Shown here one piece after another: positions 1 to 9,579 of a DNA stretch of 64,000 nucleotides (position 1 is the first letter of the stretch; each line of letters opens with the position of its first letter). Under the pieces are notes generated by a model. That model did no database searches, was not told the DNA's origin, and saw only the letters and a list, made by a program, of their open reading frames with translations. Origin of the DNA: Saccharothrix sp. HUAS TT1 (GTDB lineage Bacteria; Actinomycetota; Actinomycetes; Mycobacteriales; Pseudonocardiaceae). The stretch lies in contig NZ_CP160453.1 in the NCBI RefSeq assembly GCF_040744945.1, positions 6,572,001 to 6,636,000 of the forward strand, written 5' to 3'. The translations under genes and the position numbers were made by a program.

Positions 1-2
1 CC

Positions 3-371
3 CGGGTGATCGCCGCGTTCGGCCGCGAGTGCAGCAAGCGCGGGATCTACCCGTCGACGATCGACCTCAACGGGCACCACGTGCCCGCGTGGCGCGGTGT
101 GCCCGTGCTGCCGTGCAACAAGATCCCGGTCACCAAGACCCGCACCAGCTCGGTGGTGCTGCTGCGCGCCGGCGAGCAGAACCAGGGCGTGATCGGCCTG
201 CACCAGACGGGCCTGCCCGACGAGTACCAGCCCGGCCTGAACGTGCGGTTCATGGGCATCAACGAGAAGGCGATCATCTCCTACCTCGTCAGCGCCTACT
301 ACTCCACCGCCATCCTCGTGCCGGACGCCATCGGCGTGCTGGAGCACGTGGAACTCGGCCGCGAGGACTGA
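3..371 (+). CDS. Family 2B encapsulin shell protein, C-terminal fragment (cut by window edge)
   Basis: The reading frame is open from the first bases to a TGA and encodes the last 122 residues of a protein. By hand alignment about two thirds of these residues match the C-terminal end of the next gene, including [15 protein letters not shown] and [10 protein letters not shown]. In the neighbour this region belongs to the HK97-type shell fold, so this is a second, diverged encapsulin shell subunit. The 5' part, presumably with its own nucleotide-binding insert, lies outside the window. The stop is 31 bp before the next shell gene, so the two are probably co-transcribed and could co-assemble into a mixed shell. 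The divergence and the lack of decay argue that both copies are kept under selection. Confidence 0.85.
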   Translation, partial: RVIAAFGRECSKRGIYPSTIDLNGHHVPAWRGVPVLPCNKIPVTKTRTSSVVLLRAGEQNQGVIGLHQTGLPDEYQPGLNVRFMGINEKAIISYLVSAYYSTAILVPDAIGVLEHVELGRED

Positions 372-402
372 CCACTCCCCCTGACCAGATTGGGCGGCTC
401 AA

Positions 403-1812
<1,410 letters not shown>

Positions 1813-1933
1813 CCAGCGGAGTCGACGGCAGCCGGGCCGCCACGCCCGGCCGCCGGTCCTCCACCGCCCGCACCGCGTCGCCAGGGATCACCGGCTCGCG
1901 CGCGGGCGCATCCCCCGAACAGGAGTTGTGGCG

Positions 1934-2965
1934 ATGACCGACCTGGACGTGAGCCCCGATCAGCGGTCCGCTCGCGAGGTGCTGCACTGGAGCCGTGCCG
2001 GGGTCGACCCCGCGCTGCGCGCAGCGGTGGACCGGCTGCCCGAGTCGATGCGAGCCATAGTGGGCTACCACTTCGGCTGGTGGGACGAGCGCGGCGAGCC
2101 GATCGGCGCGGACGCGGGCAAGGCGATCCGGCCGGCGCTGGTGATGCTGGGCGCGCAGGCGGTGGGCGGTTCGGTGGACGCCGCGCTGCCCGCCGCGGTG
2201 GCGGTGGAGATGGTGCACAACTTCTCGCTGCTGCACGACGACGTCATGGACGGCGACACGACCCGGCGGCACCGGCGGACGGCGTGGCACGTGTTCGGCG
2301 TGAACCCGGCGATCCTGGCCGGCGACTCGCTGCTGACCTCGGCGGTGGACGTGCTGGCCGGCAGCGGTCACCCGCAGGCCCAGCAGGCGATCCGGGTGCT
2401 GTCGGCGGCGGTCCAGCAGCTGCTGGACGGGCAGAGCGCGGACCTGGCGTTCGAGGAGCGGGCGGACGTCGGGCTGGCGGAGTGCGTGCGGATGGCCGAG
2501 CGCAAGACCGGTTCGCTGCTGGGCGCGTCGTGCGCGCTGGGCGCGTTGTTCGGCGGCGGGCTGCCCGAGCAGGTGGAGCACCTGCGGTCGTTCGGCGAGC
2601 GGGTCGGGCTGGCGTTCCAGTTCGTGGACGACCTGCTCGGCATCTGGGGCGACCCGGAGGTGACCGGCAAGCCGGTGTACTCGGACCTGGTGAACCGCAA
2701 GAAGTCGCTGCCGGTGGTGGCGGCGCTGACGTCGGGCACCCGGGCGGGCCGCGAGCTGGACGCGATGTACCACTCGGACCGGCCGCTCGACCCGGCGCGG
2801 GCGGCGGAGCTGATCGAGACCTCCGGTGCGCGGGTGTGGGCCCAGGGCCGGGCGGACGACCTGCTGGCCAGGGCGCGGCAGCACCTGAAGGCGGCCCGGC
2901 CCGCCGACCGGGCGGCGCGCGAGCTGGAAGCGGTGGCCCGCCTGGCGACCCGCCGCGATCACTGA
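1934..2965 (+). CDS. Polyprenyl diphosphate synthase (GPP/FPP/GGPP type), candidate encapsulin cargo
   Basis: A trans-isoprenyl diphosphate synthase that condenses IPP with an allylic diphosphate. The first aspartate-rich motif DDVMD lies near residues 102-106 in [10 protein letters not shown], and the second reads DDLLGIWGD near 232-240. KAIRPALV is the usual IPP-binding stretch. ATG 1934 is chosen over GTG 1928 because AGGAG at 1921-1925 is 8 nt from the ATG but only 2 nt from the GTG. The gene follows the encapsulin shell gene by 121 bp and precedes ispH by 31 bp. Family 2B shells are known to occur with prenyl transferases and terpene cyclases, so this is the best cargo candidate. The N-terminus before the first helix is short (about 20 residues), unlike the long disordered loading segments of some Family 2 cargo. 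Chain length cannot be read from sequence with confidence. Confidence 0.9.
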   Translation: MTDLDVSPDQRSAREVLHWSRAGVDPALRAAVDRLPESMRAIVGYHFGWWDERGEPIGADAGKAIRPALVMLGAQAVGGSVDAALPAAVAVEMVHNFSLLHDDVMDGDTTRRHRRTAWHVFGVNPAILAGDSLLTSAVDVLAGSGHPQAQQAIRVLSAAVQQLLDGQSADLAFEERADVGLAECVRMAERKTGSLLGASCALGALFGGGLPEQVEHLRSFGERVGLAFQFVDDLLGIWGDPEVTGKPVYSDLVNRKKSLPVVAALTSGTRAGRELDAMYHSDRPLDPARAAELIETSGARVWAQGRADDLLARARQHLKAARPADRAARELEAVARLATRRDH

Positions 2966-2996
2966 CACCCGCCGACCGCGTCACTGGAGCCGCCCG

Positions 2997-3977
2997 ATGC
3001 CCGGACCCCGCCCACCCCACGACCCCGTGCCCCCTCGGGTCGACACCCTGCTGCTGGCCTCACCCCGGTCGTTCTGCGCCGGCGTGGAGCGCGCGATCGA
3101 GATCGTCGACCGGTTGCTCGACCAGCGCGGCGGCCCCGTCCACGTGCGCAAGCAGATCGTGCACAACACCCACGTGGTGGCCGACCTGGAGGCGCGGGGC
3201 GCGGTGTTCGTGGACGAGCTGGACGCGGTGCCGGACGGCGCGACCGTGGTGTTCTCCGCGCACGGCGTGTCCCCCGCGGTGCGGGAGGAGGCCGCCCGGC
3301 GCGAGCTGGAGGTGGTCGACGCGACGTGCCCGCTGGTCACCAAGGTGCACGCGGAGGCGAGGCGGTACGCCGCGCGCGGTGACACGGTGGTGCTCATCGG
3401 GCACGCCGGGCACGAGGAGGTCGAGGGCACGCTCGGCGAAGCGCCCGCGCGGACCGTGCTGGTGGAGAGCGTCGCCGACGTGGAGGCGCTGCGGGTGCCG
3501 GACCCGGACCGGGTCTCCTACCTGACCCAGACCACGCTCGCGGTGGACGAGACGACCGAGGTGCTGGCCGCGCTGCGGGCGAGGTTCCCGGCGTTGCGGG
3601 GACCGTCGTCGGCCGACATCTGCTACGCCACCACGAACCGGCAGGACGCGGTGCGCGAGGTCGCGCGGGACGCGGACCTGGTGCTGGTGGTCGGGTCGGA
3701 GAACTCGTCCAACTCGGTGCGGCTGGTGGAGCTGGCCCGCCGGGTCGGCACGCCGGCCCACCTGATCGACGACGTGTCCGGCATCCGGCCGGAGTGGCTG
3801 GCCGGCGTGCGGGTGGTCGGGGTGAGCGCGGGCGCGTCCGCGCCGCCGCGGCTGGTGGACGAGGTGGTCGAGGCGCTGGGCGCGTGGGACGTCCAGATCC
3901 GCGAGACGGCGCGGGAGACGATCCAGTTCACCCTGCCGGTGGCCGTGCGCGCGCCCGGCCGGCGTGCGGCGGACTGA
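2997..3977 (+). CDS. ispH: 4-hydroxy-3-methylbut-2-enyl diphosphate reductase
   Basis: Last enzyme of the MEP pathway, reducing HMBPP to IPP and DMAPP with an iron-sulfur cluster. The 326 residues match the usual length. The three cluster cysteines are C27 (SPRSFCAGV), C111 (VDATCPLVT) and C209 (ADICYATTN). Substrate-binding motifs [18 protein letters not shown] and [10 protein letters not shown] are present. GGAG at 2986-2989 lies 7 nt before the ATG. The gene is 31 bp behind the prenyl diphosphate synthase in the same direction, so the operon couples formation of C5 units to chain elongation. It could be a dedicated second copy beside a housekeeping ispH elsewhere; that cannot be seen here. 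Confidence 0.95.
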   Translation: MPGPRPPHDPVPPRVDTLLLASPRSFCAGVERAIEIVDRLLDQRGGPVHVRKQIVHNTHVVADLEARGAVFVDELDAVPDGATVVFSAHGVSPAVREEAARRELEVVDATCPLVTKVHAEARRYAARGDTVVLIGHAGHEEVEGTLGEAPARTVLVESVADVEALRVPDPDRVSYLTQTTLAVDETTEVLAALRARFPALRGPSSADICYATTNRQDAVREVARDADLVLVVGSENSSNSVRLVELARRVGTPAHLIDDVSGIRPEWLAGVRVVGVSAGASAPPRLVDEVVEALGAWDVQIRETARETIQFTLPVAVRAPGRRAAD

Positions 3978-4435
3978 TCGGGGAATTCGGCGGGGCCGAA
4001 CCTCAAACCTTGGTCAACAACCGTTGTGAGAGCGCTCCAGCGGTGCCTAGGTTGATTTCGGCCACAAGCCGCCCGGTGGTGAGGCTCACCGCCAGGACAC
4101 AATTATCCCCTACGTGTTCTGCGAGGTAGGCGTGAACGTCAATCCCACACCCATCGGGTAAAACCCGGCGGACGCCTGGGACAAGCCGGTCCCAGGCGGT
4201 CCGGGAGCCGAACAGCGGACGAACGGGTGGTGGAGCGGGCGGATCATCCGATGCCTGCGCGGGCGCCGGACACCGGCTGGAAACGGTCGGGCACGCACCG
4301 TCGCGGAGACGCGACAAACCTCCCACATGGCGGGAAAACCGAGACAGGAGCCCTGATCACTCGTAGGGTCTACCGGCGTCAGCGACCCTGATCCCGTGTG
4401 ACCAAGATCCACGCCGACCGCTGTGAGGAGCTGGT
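3978..4435. other. Gene-poor stretch between ispH and the DUF742 gene
   Basis: About 460 bp with visibly lower GC than its surroundings. It contains a small hairpin with 9-bp arms and a 6-nt loop (4174-4197), which may end the ispH transcript, and a promoter-like element for the next gene. A 107-codon frame on the minus strand (4326 to 4003) is open, but by hand count only about 63% of the last 49 codons end in G or C. Genes in this window are far higher, so I do not call it. Confidence 0.5.
4341..4369 (+). promoter_or_regulatory. Candidate promoter of the DUF742 gene
   Basis: GAGACA (4341-4346) and TAGGGT (4364-4369) are separated by 17 bp, the normal -35/-10 spacing for a vegetative sigma factor. 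The implied transcript would carry a 5' leader of about 60 nt with a good GAGGAG ribosome-binding site. Confidence 0.4.
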
Positions 4436-4780
4436 GTGTCGACCCTCCGGGTGCGCCCCTACACCAGGACCGGCGGCCGTACGCATTCCGCGACGACGCT
4501 GGCCATCGAGACCATCGTGACGACGAACGAAAGGGCGGAGCGAGACGCCCTGACGTCCACGGCGGAACACCGCATCATCAGCGACCTGTGCCGCAACCCC
4601 CATTCCGTCGCGGAAGTCGCGGCGACATTGCGGTTGCCGCTCGGCGTCGTTCGCGTGCTGCTGGCGGACATGTCCGACATGAGCCTGATCAACGTGCACG
4701 CCGACCAGGCGATCGACGTCAAGGGCAGGCCGTCACTGGAGCTGATGGAACGCGTCCTGATGGGGTTGCGCCGGATCTGA
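4436..4780 (+). CDS. DUF742 family protein (CvnC-like), orphan
   Basis: Encodes 114 residues of the DUF742 family: [12 protein letters not shown] near the N-terminus, then a winged-helix-like body with [33 protein letters not shown] and a closing [12 protein letters not shown]. In actinomycetes DUF742 proteins are the third member of conservons (histidine kinase, roadblock, DUF742, Rab-like GTPase). None of those partners is adjacent here, so this is an orphan copy. GAGGAG at 4425-4430 precedes the GTG start by 5 nt. The last 48 bp overlap the end of the convergent oxidoreductase gene. A regulatory role is inferred from the family only. Confidence 0.85.
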   Translation: MSTLRVRPYTRTGGRTHSATTLAIETIVTTNERAERDALTSTAEHRIISDLCRNPHSVAEVAATLRLPLGVVRVLLADMSDMSLINVHADQAIDVKGRPSLELMERVLMGLRRI

Positions 4781-5641
4781 GCGCTCCCGCAGCGCGTGCA
4801 GCACGGCCACCATGTCCTCCTTGCCGTGCCCCAGCTCCACCGCGCGGGTGAACAGCGCCAGGCAGGTGTCGAGCAGCGGTGAGGCGACACCGGCGGCGCG
4901 GGCGGCGTCGGCGATGAGCTGGTTGTTCATCAGCACGTCGCGGGCCGCGGCCTGGGCCTCGAAGTCGTCGGCGAGGAGCTTGGCGGTCTTCGCGCGGGAC
5001 ACCTTGCTGGCCATCGGCCCCTTGTCCAGCACCTCGACCAGGGTGCGCCGGTCCAGGCCGTGCCGCTCGGCGAAGTGGAACGCCTCGGTGAGGCCGGTGG
5101 TCATGGTGATCAGGAACAGGTTCACCGCCAGCTTCATCAGCAGGGCGTCGGGCGCCTGACCGCAGTCCACCGCCTCGGCGCACATCGGCGCGATCACCTC
5201 GCGCACCCTGGCCACGGCGGCGGGCGGACCGGCGAGCATGGCGACCAGCTCGCCCGCCTCGGCCGGGCCGCGCGAGCCGGAGACGGGCGCTTCGACGTAC
5301 TCCCCGCCCGCCGCGCCCACGTCGGTGGCGAGGCCGTTCGAGAAGCCCGGCGACGTCGTGCCCATGTGCACGACCGTGCGACCGCGGACCAGCCGCTCGA
5401 AGCGGTCCGTGCCGCGGCCGAGGACCGCGTCGATCGCGCCCTCGTCGGCCAGCATCAGGATCACCACGTCGGCGCGGTCGAAGACCTCGTCCGGTGTCGC
5501 CGCGACGCTCGCGCCCGCGTCCCGCAGCGGCTGCGCCCGCTCCGGCGACCGGTTCCACACCACCAGCGGCCGGCCGGACCGGGCCAGGTTGAGGGCCATC
5601 GGCTGACCCATGATGCCGAGACCGACGAAACCGACCTCCAC
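4733..5641 (-). CDS. NAD(P)-dependent 3-hydroxyisobutyrate dehydrogenase-like oxidoreductase
   Basis: A beta-hydroxyacid dehydrogenase of about 302 residues. An N-terminal Rossmann fold ([21 protein letters not shown]) is followed by the substrate-binding stretch [16 protein letters not shown]. The catalytic-lysine region [15 protein letters not shown] comes next, then the all-helical C-terminal domain. GTG 5641 is chosen because AGGAGG (5652 to 5647, minus strand) is 5 nt upstream; GTG 5644 would leave only 2 nt. The substrate (hydroxyisobutyrate, tartronate semialdehyde, glyoxylate or other) cannot be told. Its last 16 codons overlap the 3' end of the convergent DUF742 gene, an unusually long antisense overlap. 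Confidence 0.9.
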   Translation of the reverse strand: MEVGFVGLGIMGQPMALNLARSGRPLVVWNRSPERAQPLRDAGASVAATPDEVFDRADVVILMLADEGAIDAVLGRGTDRFERLVRGRTVVHMGTTSPGFSNGLATDVGAAGGEYVEAPVSGSRGPAEAGELVAMLAGPPAAVARVREVIAPMCAEAVDCGQAPDALLMKLAVNLFLITMTTGLTEAFHFAERHGLDRRTLVEVLDKGPMASKVSRAKTAKLLADDFEAQAAARDVLMNNQLIADAARAAGVASPLLDTCLALFTRAVELGHGKEDMVAVLHALRERSDPAQPHQDAFHQLQ

Positions 5642-5754
5642 CACGACCTCCTCGCACGGCGGCACGACGCCGCCTCCCGGGGTGGGAGTCAACGCCGTGC
5701 GGGTGGGTCCGGTCTTGAACGGTCGTGCGGCGGCCGCGCTCGGGGGCTCGGTGC

Positions 5755-6486
5755 TCAGGACGTCGGCAGGCGGACCAGGGAGGCGCCGTCCTCCGCGTCC
5801 CGCACGACGAACTCCGCGATGTCGTGCCAGCGCAGGCCGACCGCCGCCTGGAACGCCACCGGGTCCTCGCTCGGCCCCGTCCCGGTGACCAGCCACGAGC
5901 CGACCACCACCGCCTCGCCGCCGCGCGACTTCGCCACCAGCTCGCACCGGGTCGGTCCCTTGGCGCCCTTCACCTCCACCTGCACCGACGTGCCCCACGG
6001 CTCGGGGCTGGCCGAGAGCCGGGCGAACACGCCGGTGGTGGCGTCGGTGCGGGCGATGGAGCCGGACGCGTCCGGCGCGCCCTTGGCCAGGTTGGTCTGC
6101 TCCGGCACCGACTGCGACGACGGCGAGGCGACCGGGTCGGACGGTGCGGCGACGTTCACCGACACGACCGCGGTCAGCGCGATGAGCAGCACCGCGGCGG
6201 CGGCGGCCAGCAGCGCGACGTTGCGGCGCTTGCGCGCCCTGGAGTCCGAGACCGAGTCGAGCATCGCGCGCACCGAGCGGCCGTCGGGCCGCTCCCCCGC
6301 GTTGGCGCGCAGCATGCCGTTGGCGTCGGCCTCGTCGAGCAGGTCGGGGAGTTCGGCGAAATCGCGCAGGTCGAGCGCACATCGACGGCACTGGGCGAGG
6401 TGGTTCTCGAAGGCGTCGACCTCGTCCTCGTCGAGGACACCGAGGACGTACGCCGCCACGTCGACGTGGTTCGGCAGCGAAGTCAC
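5755..6486 (-). CDS. Membrane-anchored zinc-binding anti-sigma factor (RslA-like)
   Basis: Encodes 243 residues. The N-terminal zinc-binding anti-sigma (ZAS) domain has [10 protein letters not shown] and the H-x3-C-x2-C signature in [15 protein letters not shown] cytoplasmic linker, one transmembrane helix (residues about 88-110, after SRARKRRN) and an extracytoplasmic C-terminal domain of roughly 130 residues follow. It should hold the ECF sigma factor encoded just upstream at the membrane and release it on an envelope or redox signal. The GTG start is 4 nt after the sigma stop, which implies translational coupling. The outer domain resembles the anti-sigma-K/RslA C-terminal type, so redox control of the zinc site is plausible but not shown. 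Confidence 0.88.
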   Translation of the reverse strand: MTSLPNHVDVAAYVLGVLDEDEVDAFENHLAQCRRCALDLRDFAELPDLLDEADANGMLRANAGERPDGRSVRAMLDSVSDSRARKRRNVALLAAAAAVLLIALTAVVSVNVAAPSDPVASPSSQSVPEQTNLAKGAPDASGSIARTDATTGVFARLSASPEPWGTSVQVEVKGAKGPTRCELVAKSRGGEAVVVGSWLVTGTGPSEDPVAFQAAVGLRWHDIAEFVVRDAEDGASLVRLPTS

Positions 6487-6490
6487 CTGT

Positions 6491-7054
6491 TCAGCCCCGA
6501 TCCTGCAACGAGCGCCGCAGGGCGCGGAGGGCGTAGTACACCCTGGACTTCACCGTGCCGGGCGGCACCCCGAGCACCGCTGCGGCTTCCCCGACGGTCC
6601 GATCCCTCAAGTACGTCTCGAGAATAGCCTCCCGGTGTTCTTCCGTCAGTCCGTTCATCGCCTCGGCCACGACTATCGCCGCCAGCGTGCGGTCCGCTTC
6701 GTCCCGCTGCGGCGCCTCGTCGGACGGCGTCAACTCCGACTCCTGGGGTCGGACGCTCCGCTTGCGACGGTCGTCGATGACCAGCCGCCGGGCCACGGTG
6801 AACAGCCAGGAGCGCAGCAGGACCGGGTCCCGCTCCAACTTCTCGGCGTTGCGCCATGCCCGCACGAGCGTCTCCTGGACGATGTCCTCTGCCCACTGCC
6901 GGTCGCTGCCGGTCAGCCTCATGGCATGTCCGAGCAGCGCGCTGCCGAACTCCTGGTAGAGCCTGCGGATCAGCTCGTCTTCCAGACTCAGGTCCGGCCG
7001 GCCGTGATCTCTTCGGGGGGAAGTGCTGCGTCTGTGCCGCGCCACGCCGAGCAT
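6491..7054 (-). CDS. ECF RNA polymerase sigma factor, SigL-like
   Basis: Region 2 is seen in LLGHAMRLTG, AEDIVQETLVRAWR and RSWLFTVARRLVIDDRR; region 4 is seen in LTEEHREAIL and VLGVPPGTVKSRVYYALRALR. The pattern is close to mycobacterial SigL as I remember it, and the next gene is an RslA-like ZAS anti-sigma, the SigL/RslA arrangement. The start is uncertain: ATG 7054 is used, while upstream in-frame starts would add up to 14 Arg-rich residues. A TGAACC/CGTATC promoter in the adjoining divergent region faces the lipoprotein run, which makes those genes the likely regulon. Confidence 0.88.
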   Translation of the reverse strand: MLGVARHRRSTSPRRDHGRPDLSLEDELIRRLYQEFGSALLGHAMRLTGSDRQWAEDIVQETLVRAWRNAEKLERDPVLLRSWLFTVARRLVIDDRRKRSVRPQESELTPSDEAPQRDEADRTLAAIVVAEAMNGLTEEHREAILETYLRDRTVGEAAAVLGVPPGTVKSRVYYALRALRRSLQDRG

Positions 7055-7117
7055 CCAAGCGCGCCGGGGGCGGCCGCGTCGAGGGTTTCGCCGCAAAAAA
7101 AGTCGTCGATTTGTTCG

Positions 7118-7145
7118 TGAACCGTCATCGCATCGTGTCCGTATC
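7118..7145 (+). promoter_or_regulatory. ECF-type promoter, TGAACC-N16-CGTATC
   Basis: TGAACC (7118-7123) and CGTATC (7140-7145) are separated by 16 bp, matching the published SigL-type consensus (TGAACC, about 16 bp, CGT). It faces the lipoprotein gene at 7233 and lies directly beside the divergent SigL-like sigma gene, so the sigma factor probably drives this arm. Confidence 0.65.
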
Positions 7146-7232
7146 CCCCGGTATCCGCTTCAAAGGCACGGACCCGGCCCTCCGGTCCGCTGGTCCTTTC
7201 GGCGGACCCGCCAGCAGGAGAAAGGACCAACG

Positions 7233-7811
7233 ATGCGCAGTCGACGTTCCAGGCAGGTGTTGCCGCTGCTCCCGGCGGCAGCGGCGTTGGTGCTGGTCAG
7301 CGCTTGTGGCGCGACCGGCGCCGGCGGCGCTGCGAACCAGGGTGGCGCGGTCGGCGCCGGTTCCGGTCCGACGACTCTCCAACAGCAACCGGAATTCGGC
7401 AAGGAGCCGCACCAGATGCTCTCCGCGACCGAGTCGGAGCGAGTCGGCTGGTTCGTGGCGGACGCGGGCGGCTTCGCGCTGTACCGCTTCGACAAGGACA
7501 CCGCGAAACCGCCGAAGTCCAATTGCGATGCCGCGTGCCTCGAACTGTGGCCCCCGGTGCTGGTCAGCGACCACACCATGACCTCCGGTGTGGACCCGAC
7601 GCTGGTCGGCTCGGTGGCCCGCGCGGACGGCAGCAAGCAGGTGACGCTGGCCGGCTGGCCGCTGTACCGGTACGCGGGCGACAAGAAGGCGGGAGACCTG
7701 GCGGGCCAGGGCAAGGGCGGCACGTGGTTCGCGGTGACGCCCGAGGGCAAGAAGGCGCAGACCGAGGACGGCGCGGCGCCCGGCCAACCGTCCACCGGCG
7801 ACGGTTACTAG
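7233..7811 (+). CDS. Secreted lipoprotein with Yx(FWY)xxD repeats (COG4315 type)
   Basis: Encodes 192 residues. A lipoprotein signal peptide ends in LVLVSAC, so Cys25 would be lipidated. After a Gly-rich linker come two copies of the family motif, ALYRFDKD and PLYRYAGDKK, the second followed by GGTWFAVTPEG. CDAACLELWPP gives a conserved Cys pair. Members of this family are often found with ECF sigma factors and redox proteins; no biochemical activity is firmly known. AAAGGA at 7221-7226 lies 6 nt before the ATG, and the ECF-type promoter is about 90 bp upstream. It opens a four-gene run ending at 11060. Confidence 0.88.
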   Translation: MRSRRSRQVLPLLPAAAALVLVSACGATGAGGAANQGGAVGAGSGPTTLQQQPEFGKEPHQMLSATESERVGWFVADAGGFALYRFDKDTAKPPKSNCDAACLELWPPVLVSDHTMTSGVDPTLVGSVARADGSKQVTLAGWPLYRYAGDKKAGDLAGQGKGGTWFAVTPEGKKAQTEDGAAPGQPSTGDGY

Positions 7812-7823
7812 GGCGCGAAGACC

Positions 7824-8576
7824 ATGTCAGCCAAGCGTTTCGCGGCAGCGGTGCTGGCGCTGCACCTGCTGGCGCTGCCCGCGCTGCCCGGTGTCGCGCA
7901 CGCCGACGACCCGCCCGCGGCGGGCCAGGTGGAGCAGACGCCGCTGGGACCGATCACCGCCCAGGACAAGGACCTCCTGGTCAAGGTCCGCCTCGCGGGG
8001 CTGTGGGAGATGCCCATGGGCGAGGAGGCGCAGACCCGCGCGGCCAGCACCAGGGTCAAGGAGGTCGGCCAGCAGCTGGCGAGCGACCACGAGTTCCTGG
8101 ACGAGCGGGTGGTGCGGCTGGCGTCCCAGATGGGCGTCCCGCTGCCGGACCAGGCCAACGCCGACCAGCAGTCGTGGATGGCGGAGATGCGCTCGCGCAC
8201 CGGCGCGGCCTTCGACGACTCGTTCGCCAACCGGCTGCGCGCCGCGCACGGCTCGATCTTCCCGGTCATCGGCACGGTGCGGGCCACCACCCGCAACGAG
8301 GCGATCCGGCAGTTCGCCCAGGTGTGCAACCAGATCGTGCTCAAGCACATGACCCTGTTGGAGAGCACCAACATGGTCACCGACGTGGGTCTGTCCAAGC
8401 CGGTTCCCGCGGGCGTGGCGAACGTGGCGGCGGTGAGCGCCGACCCGGTGCGCGCCGCGGCCCAGTTGCCCACGGGAGAGCCGAGCCCTCTCGCCGTCCT
8501 CCTCATGTGCCTGGTGGGCGCGGTCGTGACGATCGGCATCCTGCGCCTGCTGCGGCCACGCGGCAACGTCAAGTGA
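7824..8576 (+). CDS. Exported DUF4142 protein with C-terminal membrane anchor
   Basis: Encodes 250 residues. A signal peptide ends in GVAHADDPP. The central four-helix DUF4142 (ferritin-like, DUF305-related) domain has DKDLLVKVRLAGLWEMPMGEEA, then KEVGQQLASDHEFLDERV, and finishes with IVLKHMTLLESTNMV. Residues about 223-244 (SPLAVLLMCLVGAVVTIG) are a C-terminal transmembrane anchor followed by a short basic tail. The start is 12 nt after the lipoprotein stop. It therefore sits outside the membrane beside the lipoprotein, next to a heme-type membrane protein. Function unknown; a role in an extracytoplasmic redox or metal pathway is inferred from context. Confidence 0.85.
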   Translation: MSAKRFAAAVLALHLLALPALPGVAHADDPPAAGQVEQTPLGPITAQDKDLLVKVRLAGLWEMPMGEEAQTRAASTRVKEVGQQLASDHEFLDERVVRLASQMGVPLPDQANADQQSWMAEMRSRTGAAFDDSFANRLRAAHGSIFPVIGTVRATTRNEAIRQFAQVCNQIVLKHMTLLESTNMVTDVGLSKPVPAGVANVAAVSADPVRAAAQLPTGEPSPLAVLLMCLVGAVVTIGILRLLRPRGNVK

Positions 8577-8764
8577 AAGGAGGTGGTGCCCCGGACGACA
8601 CCACAGCCCCTCCACCGGAGGACTTCCACACCCTCGAACCCGCCCGGCAGGTCGTGACCACTCCTGCGCGGCCCGCCGGGCGGGTCGACCCCCGCCACCG
8701 CCTGCGAGTTCTCTCCCGCCACCTCGGAGGTAGACACCAGTGCTCACCCAGGTTCCGCTGCTGA
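8573..8764 (+). CDS. Doubtful small ORF between DUF4142 and ferric reductase-like genes
   Basis: A GTGA overlap with the preceding stop opens a 63-codon frame (start KGGGAPDDTTAPPPED) that runs 25 nt into the next gene. Only about three quarters of its codons end in G/C, and a near-perfect Shine-Dalgarno (AAAGGAGG, 8576-8583) lies after, not before, its start. It may be a leader or simply spacer. It resembles nothing I know. Confidence 0.2.
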   Translation: MKGGGAPDDTTAPPPEDFHTLEPARQVVTTPARPAGRVDPRHRLRVLSRHLGGRHQCSPRFRC

Positions 8765-9579
8765 TCGCCCAGGCGACCGGCGGCGACCACGACGCCGGAG
8801 TGCGCCACGTCGCGCAGATATCGGCGCGCCTGGCCTACGCGACCATGTGCGCCACCCTGTGCTGGGGCGTCCTGATCGCGACCGGCTGGGCCAACAAGGT
8901 CTCCGGCAGACAGGGGTTGCGCAACAGCCACATGGTGCTGGCGACCATGGCCCTGACGTTCGGGTCGCTGCACGCGATCGCGTTCACCCTGTTGCAGCTC
9001 GACGCCTTCTCGTACTTCCGGGTCCTGGTGCCGTTCGCCGACGGCGGCCTGTTCCGGCACGCGCTCGGCATCGTCGGCCTGGAGCTCATGCTGACCATCG
9101 CGATCACCGCGGGGCTGCGCAAGAAGGTCTACTACCGCAAGTGGTTGAGGCTGCACCAGCTCGCCTACCCCGCGGTCGCCCTCACCGTCGTGCACTCCTG
9201 GTTCGGCGCCGTCGCGAACGGCAACCTGGCCGTGCTGTGGCTGGCGGGCCTCACCGTCCTGGTGCCGACGGCGACCATGGCCGTCGCCCGCTTCCTGCCG
9301 CCGGACTGGCTGGTCAAGCTCGGCATGCTGGAGCCGGAGCCCGGTTTCGAGCCCGAGCCGGACGGCGCGGGCGGCAGCGCGCTGGACATCAGCGTCGACA
9401 ACGAGCGCTGCCACCGCTACGGCATCTGCCAGGCGGAGGCGCCCGGCCTGTTCCAGCTGGTCGACGACGAGCGGTTGCGCTACGAGCGCAGGCCGCCGCC
9501 CGAGCAGTTCGCCCAGGCGCGGGCCGCCGCGCGGGCGTGCCCGATGCGGGCGATCGAGCTGCGGGAGCGTGTCCGGTGA
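8740..9579 (+). CDS. Ferric reductase-like heme membrane protein fused to a C-terminal ferredoxin
   Basis: Encodes 279 residues. Residues 1-190 form about five transmembrane helices of the ferric reductase-like type, with candidate heme ligands in NSHMVL, GSLHAIAF, RLHQLAYP and VVHSWFG. After a Pro/Glu-rich linker (PEPGFEPEPDG), residues about 205-279 are a small ferredoxin of the 3Fe-4S/4Fe-4S kind: DNERCHRYGICQAEAPGLF and later ARACPMRAIEL. CGGAGG (8725-8730) precedes the GTG by 9 nt, and the stop overlaps the next start (GTGA). The fusion would pass electrons from the neighbouring FAD enzyme through an iron-sulfur cluster to membrane heme and across the membrane; this route is inference. 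Confidence 0.85.
   Translation: MLTQVPLLIAQATGGDHDAGVRHVAQISARLAYATMCATLCWGVLIATGWANKVSGRQGLRNSHMVLATMALTFGSLHAIAFTLLQLDAFSYFRVLVPFADGGLFRHALGIVGLELMLTIAITAGLRKKVYYRKWLRLHQLAYPAVALTVVHSWFGAVANGNLAVLWLAGLTVLVPTATMAVARFLPPDWLVKLGMLEPEPGFEPEPDGAGGSALDISVDNERCHRYGICQAEAPGLFQLVDDERLRYERRPPPEQFAQARAAARACPMRAIELRERVR

Noticed and set aside
4003..4326. 107-codon minus-strand frame downstream of ispH with plausible amino acid composition
   Set aside because: Only about 63% of the codons counted end in G or C, against well over 85% in the real genes of this window; no ribosome-binding site or known motif. More likely regulatory DNA or an old relic.
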